A model generated the notes under the pieces. That model was not told the origin of the DNA. It saw only the letters and a program-made list of their open reading frames with translations, and did not search any database. This document shows, piece by piece, positions 42,205 through 49,744 of a stretch of DNA of 52,773 nucleotides. The first letter of the stretch is position 1. Every line of letters starts with the position of its first letter. The DNA lies in assembly GCF_002433005.1 (NCBI RefSeq), contig NZ_DJHF01000023.1, positions 1-52,773 on the forward strand. Reading direction: 5' to 3'. Origin of the DNA: Acetomicrobium sp. UBA5826. Its GTDB lineage: Bacteria; Synergistota; Synergistia; Synergistales; Acetomicrobiaceae. Made by a program: the position numbers and the translations under genes.

Positions 42205-42949
42205 AGATGTTTTAGCGGTAGTTCCAGCAAGATACGGCAGCACTCGATTGTCATGCAAACCCCTCGTAAATATTTGCGGCAAACCCTTACTCTTCTGGGT
42301 GTTAAAGGGACTGTCGGCATGTAACGTAAACGAGATAGTAGTTGCTACCGATCATAAGGAGATTGCCGATTATGCCATAGGGGAAGGCTATGAGGCGGTG
42401 ATGACCCCCTCGGATCTGCCCTCTGGAAGCAACAGGACAGCCTGGGTTGCGAGAGAAAGAGACGCCGATATAGTTTTAAATGTGCAAGTAGATGACCCTA
42501 TGGTAGGTCCTGATATGATCGACCCCTTGATAGCGGCACTCGGTAAATCGGAAGAAATAGATGTTGCTCTCCTAGTGAAACGGATTGAGAAGGAAGAGGA
42601 AATTCCAAACCCCAATATCGTCAAGGTGGTATTCGACCAAAGGTGGCGTGCTCTTTACTTCAGCAGATCTCCCATTCCTTACGAGAGGAACAGGGGGGCG
42701 ACGTATTATAAACATATTGGCCCTTATTGTTACAGGAAAAGCTTCCTGCTTAAATTCGATTCGTGGCCCCAGACTCCCCTGGAGAGGGTCGAGAGCTTGG
42801 AGATGTTGCGCATTTTAGAGAGGGGCTATGATATTTTGTGCCTTGAGACCGAAAGAGACACCATAGAGATAGATACGCCCGATGATGTTTCAGCCTTCGA
42901 GAGATATTTAAGAGAACATGGAGATGATCTGCCTTGGTTAAGAAAATAA
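42197..42949 (+). CDS. kdsB: CMP-Kdo synthetase-like cytidylyltransferase (KdsB)
   Basis: 250 residues; activates Kdo (or Kdo8N) with CTP for transfer to lipid A. Nucleotide-binding start DVLAVVPARYGSTRLSCKPL, then IVVATDHKEIADYA, YFSRSPIPYERN, YKHIGPYCYRKSFL, LERVESLEMLRILE and TIEIDTPDD are typical. Three motifs depart from the usual family form: SCKPL for PGKPL, SGSNRTA for SGT(D/E)R, and NVQVDDP for NVQGDEP. The metal-binding Asp is kept. The TTG at 42197, 12 bp after AAGGAGG and 8 bp inside the lpxK fusion, gives the normal N-terminus; ATG 42161 has no ribosome site. Confidence 0.88.
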   Translation: MNKDVLAVVPARYGSTRLSCKPLVNICGKPLLFWVLKGLSACNVNEIVVATDHKEIADYAIGEGYEAVMTPSDLPSGSNRTAWVARERDADIVLNVQVDDPMVGPDMIDPLIAALGKSEEIDVALLVKRIEKEEEIPNPNIVKVVFDQRWRALYFSRSPIPYERNRGATYYKHIGPYCYRKSFLLKFDSWPQTPLERVESLEMLRILERGYDILCLETERDTIEIDTPDDVSAFERYLREHGDDLPWLRK

Positions 42950-43782
42950 CAATTGACGGCATGACAATAGGGGAGGGGCGGTTTGTTTTGGTTGCCGGCC
43001 CTTGCGTGCTGGAAAGCTTGGAGCTGGCTCTTGAAGTCGCCCGCGAAGTGAAGAAAATATGTGACGGTTTGGGCCTGGGTTATATATTCAAATCTTCTTT
43101 CGATAAGGCGAATCGCACATCTATATATTCCTTTCGCGGTCCCGGGCTGGAATTGGGATTGCAGTGGTTGGAAGAAGTTAAAACGAAGGTGGGGGTTCCT
43201 GTCCTCACCGATATTCACGAGCCGAACCAGGCCGATGTGGTTTCAAACGTAGTTGACATCATTCAGATCCCCGCCTTTCTCTGCAGGCAGACCGACCTGA
43301 TAATGTCAGCTGCCAAAACGGGCAAACCCCTGAACATCAAAAAGGCACAATTTTTGAGCCCCTATGATATGCGTTTTGTTCTGGAAAAGGCGAAGGAATC
43401 GGGCAACGATCAGGTTATTTTGTGCGAAAGAGGCACCACCTTCGGATATAAGCAGCTGGTGGTGGATTTTCGTTCTCTTCCCATAATGCGTTCCTTCGGT
43501 TGCCCCGTGATGTTCGATGCCACCCACAGCGTTCAGATGCCAGGCGGTCAGGGGGCCTCCAGCGGCGGGAAGAGACAGTTCGTCTTACCTCTTTCGCGTG
43601 CCGCGGTATCGATGGGCATAGACGCTCTTTTCATGGAGGTCCATCCCGACCCCGACAACGCTAAAAGCGATGGCCCGAACATGGTTGCTCTTTCGAATTT
43701 GAGGGGGCTTCTCGAGGAATTGATTGCCCTTGACGACTTGGTCAAAAACAAGCTGGGTTGTGTCGAGATCGAGGAGGCGTAA
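42934..43782 (+). CDS. kdsA: 3-deoxy-8-phosphooctulonate synthase (Kdo-8-P synthase)
   Basis: 282 residues; condenses arabinose 5-phosphate with phosphoenolpyruvate. VLVAGPCVLESLELALEVA, FKSSFDKANRTSI, VLTDIHEPNQ, IIQIPAFLCRQTDL and VMFDATHSVQMPGG are the standard motifs, complete. The motif FKSSFDKANRTS and the Cys in AGPC suggest the metal-dependent class (Cys as metal ligand), in contrast to E. coli, which has Asn there. TTG start, 16 bp inside kdsB, with GGAGATGAT upstream. Confidence 0.95.
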   Translation: MVKKITIDGMTIGEGRFVLVAGPCVLESLELALEVAREVKKICDGLGLGYIFKSSFDKANRTSIYSFRGPGLELGLQWLEEVKTKVGVPVLTDIHEPNQADVVSNVVDIIQIPAFLCRQTDLIMSAAKTGKPLNIKKAQFLSPYDMRFVLEKAKESGNDQVILCERGTTFGYKQLVVDFRSLPIMRSFGCPVMFDATHSVQMPGGQGASSGGKRQFVLPLSRAAVSMGIDALFMEVHPDPDNAKSDGPNMVALSNLRGLLEELIALDDLVKNKLGCVEIEEA

Positions 43783-43787
43783 CCGAT

Positions 43788-44807
43788 ATGGAAAAGGCAA
43801 TATATAAAGACGACAGAGAGCTTACCTTGTCTCGAGAGGACGGAAAGTTGCTCGAGGTCGGCAGAAGGGTATTAAAGCAGGAAGCGAAGGAATTGGTCAA
43901 TGCGTCGTCGCGTCTCGGGAGGGAAATCATAGAGGCGGCAAAGTTGATATTTGACTGCAAGGGTCGCGTTGTGGTATGCGGCCTGGGAAAGTCGGGCATC
44001 ATAGCCAAAAAGATTGCCGCCACCTTTGCATCTCTAGGCACGCCATCCATCTTCCTTCATGCCACGGAAGGGGTGCACGGAGATCTGGGAATGGTATGCC
44101 GCGGCGATGTGGGGATTTTTTTGAGCAACAGCGGGCAAACCAACGAGGTGCTGGAAGTGGTCCCCTATTTTAAGCGATTCGGTATCCCCATAATAGCGAT
44201 AACCGGTAACGTTTCATCTAGGCTTGGAAAAGAGGCGGATCTCGTTATTGATGCGAGCGTAGAAAGAGAGGCCGATCCCCTGGGATTGGCTCCTACCAGC
44301 AGCGCCGTGGTTCAGCTTGCCATCGGAGATGCTCTTGCAGTTATGGTCGCGGACTTGAGAAAACTGAAGAGAGAGGATTTTGCGCTTTTTCATCCGGGAG
44401 GTTCCCTGGGGAAAAAACTCCTTTTAAAGGTAAGAGATGTCATGGGCAGTGAGGATAAACTTCCCTCAGTATCCCATAGGGCCACGGTGAGAGAGGCTCT
44501 ATTCGAGATAACAAGTAAAGGATATGGGGCTACGGTTGTCGTGGACGACGAGGGCAAGCTGAAAGGGATATTTACAGATGGCGACCTGCGCAGATTAATA
44601 GAGGATCGAGGAGAGGGTGGCGTCCTTTCTCTTCCCATTGCAGAGGTGATGACGAAAAATCCTAAGACCATAGACGCTGACGAGCTTGCCGCCAAAGGCG
44701 TCCTTCTAATGGAAAAACATGAAGTTAGCGTCTTGGTAGTGGAAAAAGATGGATTGCCCATAGGCATGGTGCATCTACACGATATGCTCAAGGCGGGGGT
44801 GGCCTAA
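43788..44807 (+). CDS. kdsD: D-arabinose-5-phosphate isomerase
   Basis: 339 residues of the KpsF/GutQ type; converts ribulose 5-phosphate to arabinose 5-phosphate, the KdsA substrate. A SIS domain (about 40-190; CGLGKSGIIAKKIAATFASL, SNSGQTNEVLEV, ALAVMVADLRKL) is followed by two CBS domains. The linker FALFHPGGSLGKKL is the family hallmark. ATG at 43788 is 10 bp after GGAGG, 5 bp past kdsA. Confidence 0.94.
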   Translation: MEKAIYKDDRELTLSREDGKLLEVGRRVLKQEAKELVNASSRLGREIIEAAKLIFDCKGRVVVCGLGKSGIIAKKIAATFASLGTPSIFLHATEGVHGDLGMVCRGDVGIFLSNSGQTNEVLEVVPYFKRFGIPIIAITGNVSSRLGKEADLVIDASVEREADPLGLAPTSSAVVQLAIGDALAVMVADLRKLKREDFALFHPGGSLGKKLLLKVRDVMGSEDKLPSVSHRATVREALFEITSKGYGATVVVDDEGKLKGIFTDGDLRRLIEDRGEGGVLSLPIAEVMTKNPKTIDADELAAKGVLLMEKHEVSVLVVEKDGLPIGMVHLHDMLKAGVA

Positions 44808-44828
44808 CTGAACCTAAAGTCCTATTCT

Positions 44829-46064
44829 TTGTTGATCAGCCTTGCCTATTTGGGGCTTTTCCCCTATTTGAGAATACGTTATAGGGAGGGGTTTCATCAG
44901 AGAATAGGCAAGCTTGCAAAAGGGCAATTTAATAATACAAAGGATAGCCCAATTTGGGTTCACGGCGTTTCCGTAGGGGAAGTCCAGGCCGCCTTTCCTC
45001 TCATATATGAGGCCAGAAAAGACGGCTGCTCTCTTCCTATATTCTTATCAACCGTGACTTGTACGGGAAAAAAGATGGCCGAAAAGCTGCTTTCGGAGCT
45101 TGTAGACGGGCATTTTTATTTTCCCTGGGATGTGCCTTGGATTATAAGGCGTTTTCTCGATGACCTCACTCCCAGGATTTATGTGGGGCTGGAGACGGAG
45201 ATATGGCCCTGTCTGCTTCATGAGTTGAAAAAAAGGGAGATACCCTCTTTTTTGGTAAACGGTAGGTTTTCGGAGCGGTCCTTTAAGAAGGCCTGCAGAT
45301 CCCGCGAGTTTTGGAAAGAGACCCTCGAGTGTTTTTCCAGGATATTGGTCCGTTCCTACGATGACGCCGATAAACTCTACTATTTGGGCGTTAGTCCGGA
45401 TAAAATAAAGATCATCGGCGACGTTAAAATTGATGCCTTGCTTTTGAGGCGTGACAGGGTCGACTCCGGCGCTTTGAGGGATAAATTGCATATAAGCGAG
45501 GAAGAACAATGTCTGATAGCCGGTAGCACCCATAATGGGGAAGAAGCCGTTGTCCTCGAGGCTTTTGAATTGGTGAAGAAACAATTCCCAAAAGCCAAGC
45601 TGATCTTGGTGCCCAGGCACCCCGAGAGAGCTCCCGAGGTGTGCGCTTTGATCGGCGAAAAATTCGGAGTATCATTATATTCAGGATTGAAGGAAAGATG
45701 GGACATTTTGGTGATAGACGAAGTCGGTCTTTTGTTCGAGCTCTATTCTTTGGCCGATGCGGCCTTCGTCGGCGGGAGTTTGGTTCCTAAAGGAGGTCAA
45801 AACGTGCTCGAGCCGGCCTGCTTTGGCGTGCCCATAGCCTTTGGTCCCCACATGGAGGATTTTTCGATGCACGCTTCTGAGCTCAGCAAGATCGGTATTG
45901 CTCAAGTGGTGGAAGACAGCGCAAGTTTGGCTCGCTTATGGCTGAGTTCCCTGAAAATGAAGACCGAAAGCAGGAAAAGAGCCGTTGAATATGCAGAGAG
46001 CCTGGGCGGAGCAGCCGGACTTGCCGTAAAAGAGATACTGAATTGCTTGAAAGGTAGAATTTAA
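44829..46064 (+). CDS. waaA: Kdo transferase (WaaA/KdtA)
   Basis: 411 residues; inner-membrane-associated GT-B enzyme (GT30) transferring Kdo units from CMP-Kdo to lipid IVA. The N-terminal anchor is followed by IWVHGVSVGEVQAAFPLI, the acceptor-site motif with the catalytic Glu, then LETEIWPCLLHELKK, AGSTHNGEEAVVLEAFE, LVPRHPERAPEV and GGQNVLEPACFGVPIAFGP. The start is unclear: TTG 44829 lacks a ribosome site, whereas an in-frame CTG at 44808, right after the kdsD stop, has GGGGGTGG 6 bp upstream. It carries a single transferase; the number of Kdo units added cannot be inferred. Confidence 0.92.
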   Translation: MLISLAYLGLFPYLRIRYREGFHQRIGKLAKGQFNNTKDSPIWVHGVSVGEVQAAFPLIYEARKDGCSLPIFLSTVTCTGKKMAEKLLSELVDGHFYFPWDVPWIIRRFLDDLTPRIYVGLETEIWPCLLHELKKREIPSFLVNGRFSERSFKKACRSREFWKETLECFSRILVRSYDDADKLYYLGVSPDKIKIIGDVKIDALLLRRDRVDSGALRDKLHISEEEQCLIAGSTHNGEEAVVLEAFELVKKQFPKAKLILVPRHPERAPEVCALIGEKFGVSLYSGLKERWDILVIDEVGLLFELYSLADAAFVGGSLVPKGGQNVLEPACFGVPIAFGPHMEDFSMHASELSKIGIAQVVEDSASLARLWLSSLKMKTESRKRAVEYAESLGGAAGLAVKEILNCLKGRI

Positions 46065-46086
46065 CGCATTAACAGGAGGGGTTGCT

Positions 46087-47250
46087 TTGTCTTTTGAGAT
46101 GTTCGTTCCGGGAAAGGCGTTTTTTGGAATCGGCAGCGTTTCTAAGGTAGGGGATTTGATGGGAGATGGCATGAAAAAGGTCATTATAGTCACGGATAAG
46201 AATTTAGCGAAGCACGGTACGGCGAAAAAGGTCGAGCAAATTCTTACAGCCAGAGGGGTAGATACGGTAATTTTCGATTCGGTGGAACCTGAGCCGTCTG
46301 TCGAAACTACCGACGAAGCTGCTTCCTTGGCCAAAAAATTTGGCGCCCAGGCTGTAGTGGGTTTAGGGGGAGGAAGCTGTTTGGACGTGGCAAAGGCCGT
46401 AAGCGTCCTTTTAACGAATGAGGGGTCGGCTGCCAACTACCAGGGCTTGGGACTGGTCACAAACCCCGGTGTTTTAAAGGTAATGATACCTACCACGGCC
46501 GGTACCGGTTCGGAAGTGACTTTCACCGCCGTTTTGATCAGAAGAAGCGACGGTTTCAAAGGCGGCATCAACGACGAAAAATTGTTTGCCGATTACGCCA
46601 TATTGGACCCCGAGCTCACGGTGACGGCACCTCCAAAAGTTACAGCCTCCTCTGGGATGGACGCCCTCATACATGCTTTGGAAGCCTATACCAGCAGGTA
46701 TGCGACTTGGTTCAGCGACATGTTTGCCGAAGAAGCCCTAAGAAGAATAGGAAAATGGATCAGGGTGGCCACCTGGAATGGCAGAAACCTGGAGGCAAGA
46801 AGCCAGATGCAATACGCAGCCTATATGGCAGGATTGGCCTTGGTCCATGCGGGGGTGGGGGCCTGCCATTCCCTTTCGTATCCCTTGGGGGGGATGTTTG
46901 GAGTCGGACATGGAGTGGCAAACGCCCTGTTAATCCCCCATGTGGTACGTGCCAATGCCTTATGCTGTCCCGAGCGTTACACTGACGTTCTGAGATGGTT
47001 GGGATATATTGACGAAGAAGCCAAAATTAATCCAAGAGATGGTGCCTTGCTTTGTGCGGAGGCCCTTGAGGAACTGCTCGAGGATTTAGAGCTGCCTACA
47101 AGTCTAGAGTCTCTCGGCGTGGGCATCACGGAAAAACATTTTCCTGAGATGGCGGAAAAAGCTTTAGCAGTCAGCAGGCCAATGGAGAATAATCCAAGAG
47201 TTTTCGACAAGGATCTTTGTATCAAAATTTATGAGGAGGCGATGAAGTAA
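46087..47250 (+). CDS. kdnB: Iron-containing alcohol dehydrogenase, probable Kdo 8-oxidase (KdnB-like)
   Basis: 387 residues of the iron-type (family III) alcohol dehydrogenase group. NAD-binding GLGGGSCLDVAKA, TTAGTGSEVT, and the metal site made of the Asp in AILDPEL and the His of GMDALIHALEAYTS, VGACHSLSYPLGG and GHGVANALLIPH are all there. TTG start 8 bp after AGGAGG, 22 bp after waaA. In Shewanella KdnB oxidises C8 of Kdo, and KdnA then transaminates it to 8-amino-Kdo. A dehydrogenase and aminotransferase in this order right after four Kdo genes make the same role likely (inference); butanol-type dehydrogenases of fermentation are the alternative. Confidence 0.72.
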   Translation: MSFEMFVPGKAFFGIGSVSKVGDLMGDGMKKVIIVTDKNLAKHGTAKKVEQILTARGVDTVIFDSVEPEPSVETTDEAASLAKKFGAQAVVGLGGGSCLDVAKAVSVLLTNEGSAANYQGLGLVTNPGVLKVMIPTTAGTGSEVTFTAVLIRRSDGFKGGINDEKLFADYAILDPELTVTAPPKVTASSGMDALIHALEAYTSRYATWFSDMFAEEALRRIGKWIRVATWNGRNLEARSQMQYAAYMAGLALVHAGVGACHSLSYPLGGMFGVGHGVANALLIPHVVRANALCCPERYTDVLRWLGYIDEEAKINPRDGALLCAEALEELLEDLELPTSLESLGVGITEKHFPEMAEKALAVSRPMENNPRVFDKDLCIKIYEEAMK

Positions 47251-48455
47251 TGCCGGGTTTTGAGCTGTTCGATCAGAAGGAAATAGATGCTCTGACTGAC
47301 GTAATTAAAAGAAAAGTGGTCCATAGGTATTCCTTTCAAGGTGTCAGAGAAGGGATTTACAGGGTGGCCGAATTTGAGGATGCCTTTGCTAAGCGCGTTG
47401 GAGCTAAATACGCTTTGGGAGTAAGTAACGGTTCCGCAGCTTTATACGTGGGGCTTAAGGCATTGGGGATAGGGCCGGGTGATGAAATAATAACCAGTGC
47501 CTTTACGTTCATAGCCAGCATCGAAGCCATTCTGGAGTGCGGCGCCGTCCCTGTTTTGGGCGATATAGATGAGAGCCTGAACTTGGACCCCACATCCGTG
47601 GAAAGCCTGATCACGGATAGGACTAAGGCCATAATGCCCGTACACATGTTCGGTGCGGCTGCCGATATGGATGCCTTCAGGGAAATTTGCGATCTTCACG
47701 GTCTTTACCTGATAGAAGATGCCTGTCAGGCGGTGGGGGCTACGTATAAAGGAAAAGCCTGCGGAGGTTTGGGAATGTGGGGTGCATTCAGCTTTGATCC
47801 TTACAAGGTGATTACCGTCGGCGAAGGCGGAATGATCTTCACCGACGACGAAGAGCTTTACAAGAAGATGGAGTATTATCATGACCATGGTCACATTCAT
47901 AATGCAAGCATAGAAAGGGGAGCCGAGGGGAAGGCCTGTCTCGGGTTCAACTTCAGGATGAGCGAGCTCCAGGGGGCCTTGGGATTGGTTCAACTTTCGA
48001 AGCTCGATATCGCCATCGAATCCCAGAAAAAGAATAAGAGAAAGATATTGGAAGCCATTGGCGACGTCGAAGGGATTTCTTTGCGGGATCTTCCCGATCG
48101 TGACGGCGAGATCGCTTCCCATCTGGTGCTGATTTTGCCCGACGGCGATGCTGCCAAGCGGTTCAAAAAAGCCTGCATTGATGCAGGAGCGGGCTGTTCT
48201 ATTTTGTCCGACAACACATGGCATTACGCCAAACATTGGGTTACTCTCAGAGAGGGCAAATATTATTCCAGGACACGATGTCCCTTCGATTGTCCTTATG
48301 CCGAGGACATGCCTTTGTATCGTCCTATCGAATGGACTCAAACCGACGAAATTTTGACGCGGTCGGTTATGTTCGCCATCGATGTTGTTATGGACGATGC
48401 CAGGATCGAAAGGCTTGTATCGGCCATTAACGCAGGAATAAAGGCGGCACTATAG
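47250..48455 (+). CDS. kdnA: DegT/DnrJ/EryC1 aminotransferase, probable Kdo8N transaminase (KdnA-like)
   Basis: 401-residue PLP-dependent sugar aminotransferase. ALGVSNGSAALYVGLKALGI, DEIITSAFTFIASIEAI, DACQAVGATYKGKACGGLG and FSFDPYKVITVGEGGMIFTD are seen; Lys186 in the last motif would hold PLP. Its ATG overlaps the dehydrogenase stop by one base, so the two are coupled. In Shewanella KdnA aminates 8-oxo-Kdo. The position at the end of the kds operon supports the same step here; the sequence alone shows only a sugar aminotransferase. A terminator follows 21 bp downstream. Confidence 0.75.
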   Translation: MPGFELFDQKEIDALTDVIKRKVVHRYSFQGVREGIYRVAEFEDAFAKRVGAKYALGVSNGSAALYVGLKALGIGPGDEIITSAFTFIASIEAILECGAVPVLGDIDESLNLDPTSVESLITDRTKAIMPVHMFGAAADMDAFREICDLHGLYLIEDACQAVGATYKGKACGGLGMWGAFSFDPYKVITVGEGGMIFTDDEELYKKMEYYHDHGHIHNASIERGAEGKACLGFNFRMSELQGALGLVQLSKLDIAIESQKKNKRKILEAIGDVEGISLRDLPDRDGEIASHLVLILPDGDAAKRFKKACIDAGAGCSILSDNTWHYAKHWVTLREGKYYSRTRCPFDCPYAEDMPLYRPIEWTQTDEILTRSVMFAIDVVMDDARIERLVSAINAGIKAAL

Positions 48456-48475
48456 GATTTTTTGTGGTCTGCTTA

Positions 48476-48509
48476 GGCGATCCGACCTTTTACGGCCGGA
48501 TCGCCTTTT
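48476..48509 (+). terminator. Intrinsic terminator of the lpxK-kds-kdn operon
   Basis: GGCGATCCG / CGGATCGCC, a 9-bp perfect stem that may be extended by CC/GG past an A-C mismatch, followed by TTTT (48506-48509). The reverse strand has no T run, so it serves the plus strand. Confidence 0.85.
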
Positions 48510-48514
48510 CGCAT

Positions 48515-49000
48515 TTATGCATCGACACTTTCCTCTGCTTTGACTCCTGGAAACGGAAGAGGCGAAGTCATTAGATAGGCATCCTCCCCGTCTTCGTAAT
48601 AACGGGAGAGGACGCGCAATTTCTTGAATCCAAATTGCTCGTAAAGCGTTATGGCCGGACGGTTGGTAATCCTCACCTCCAGAAGGGCCTTCCTGCAGTT
48701 GAGCTCTTGCCCTACTTCGCCCAGGGCAAGTAGTAGCTGGGAGGCCACCTTGTGGCGCCTGAACTCGGGGAGGACTGCCAGGTTCATTATTTTGAGAGCC
48801 CTCCCCTCTCGGCGGCATACGCCAAAACCGCACAGTTTTCCCCTCCACCGTGCCCCAAGGTAAAAGATGCTACTGCTTCTATATTTCAAATCGGTTTCGA
48901 AGACATCGTAGGGCCAGGGGTTGAGATGTGCCTCCTTTTCTATCGAATAAATATCGTCCAGATCATGAAAATCGCAAAACTCAATATCGACTAACAACAT
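48515..49000 (-). CDS. rimI: RimI-like N-acetyltransferase
   Basis: 161 residues of the GNAT superfamily. The start is FHDLDDIYSIEKEAHLNPWP, close to the RimI pattern (E..aF..pWs), followed by the acetyl-CoA pyrophosphate loop in LAVLPEFRRHKVASQLLLAL (R/Q-x-x-G/A form, here RRHKVA) and LEVRITNRPAITLYEQFGFK, the RimI hallmark for the N-terminal alanine of ribosomal protein S18. ATG with GGAG 9 bp upstream. The usual partners tsaB/tsaD are not beside it. It faces the kdnA end. Confidence 0.85.
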   Translation of the reverse strand: MLLVDIEFCDFHDLDDIYSIEKEAHLNPWPYDVFETDLKYRSSSIFYLGARWRGKLCGFGVCRREGRALKIMNLAVLPEFRRHKVASQLLLALGEVGQELNCRKALLEVRITNRPAITLYEQFGFKKLRVLSRYYEDGEDAYLMTSPLPFPGVKAEESVDA

Positions 49001-49122
49001 CTCAGAAGGACTCCAATCGTTATTCTCGAAGTTTACCTCTGTTTTTAATTATAAGCGAATTGGCAAACCTTTAAATATTACGATAGATTGTCGAAGGGGT
49101 GGAGAATATGTGACCTTGCTTA

Positions 49123-49128
49123 TATAAT
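49123..49128 (+). promoter_or_regulatory. Possible -10 element before the unknown gene-cstA pair
   Basis: TATAAT, 77 bp upstream of the TTG at 49205, in the 204-bp gap after rimI. It has no TG extension directly before it and no -35, so it is a weak call. Confidence 0.3.
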
Positions 49129-49141
49129 CTAGGTGTAGAAT

Positions 49142-49157
49142 ATATAAAAATTTATAT
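49142..49157. repeat. AT-rich palindrome downstream of the possible cstA promoter
   Basis: ATATAAA-AA-TTTATAT, 7-bp arms with a 2-bp centre, just after the expected transcription start. It could be an operator; AT-rich sequence makes chance possible. Confidence 0.35.
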
Positions 49158-49204
49158 TTGACGTCTTCGCTACCTTTCAGCGAGTTGGCAAGAGGTGTTC
49201 GGCT

Positions 49205-49738
49205 TTGGATAAAGGATCTTATCTGGCCATGTTGGAGCAAAGGCACAGGCATTATTTCGATGTCTTCAAAGATTATAAAATAGAAAAGATGACCTTTGAT
49301 CTATATGCGGAGTGCCACGTAAAGACGGAACGCACTGTCTTGGGTTTTCCTCTCGATTCCTACGAGAGTCACGATTACAGGATGGTTAAATGTTACGACA
49401 GGCCTCTTTTAAGGGAGATAGAAGGGCTGTGCAGTTGGGTTACATCGCACTGTGATATTTGGGTTAATCCAAGGGACGATCATATGTGCACTTTTCTCAC
49501 CTTAGTGGTAATATTAAGCGAAAAGCCTGCTAGCGATGTCATCAGCTTTTCTAAAAAAGTAAAACATAATCGTTATTTCAGATTCGGCCTCAGGGGTTGG
49601 TGCGAATTGAGGTTTTTACTGGTCGATTTGACGAGCGGCAGGATTTGGTGTAACGGCAGCGGCAAAGGAGTGAAAGAAGACTTTGAGGTTAAACCGGCAT
49701 CGAGCGGTTTCCTTGAAAAAATACTGTTTTGGAGGTGA
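49205..49738 (+). CDS. Conserved protein of unknown function before cstA
   Basis: 177 residues, soluble, no signal peptide or membrane segment. The start YLAMLEQRHRHYFDVFKDYK, then FDLYAECHVKTERTVLGF, a central HDxHM-like RDDHMCTFLTLVVILSE and RFGLRGWCELRFLLVDL form a pattern I associate with a family of uncharacterised proteins in anaerobes, possibly DUF8052 (not checked). No catalytic motif is evident. TTG start with AGAGGTG 8 bp upstream; 6 bp before cstA, so it is co-transcribed with the peptide transporter. Confidence 0.78.
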   Translation: MDKGSYLAMLEQRHRHYFDVFKDYKIEKMTFDLYAECHVKTERTVLGFPLDSYESHDYRMVKCYDRPLLREIEGLCSWVTSHCDIWVNPRDDHMCTFLTLVVILSEKPASDVISFSKKVKHNRYFRFGLRGWCELRFLLVDLTSGRIWCNGSGKGVKEDFEVKPASSGFLEKILFWR

Positions 49739-49744
49739 AGTAAT

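Noticed and set aside
47442..48341. Open frame of 299 codons on the minus strand
   Set aside because: Mirror of the aminotransferase gene; long only because of codon bias on the real strand.
23..49173. 14-base repeat GACGTCTTCGCTAC at 23-36 and 49160-49173, both in upstream regions
   Set aside because: A few shared 14-mers are expected by chance in 52 kb, and similarity does not extend cleanly beyond it.
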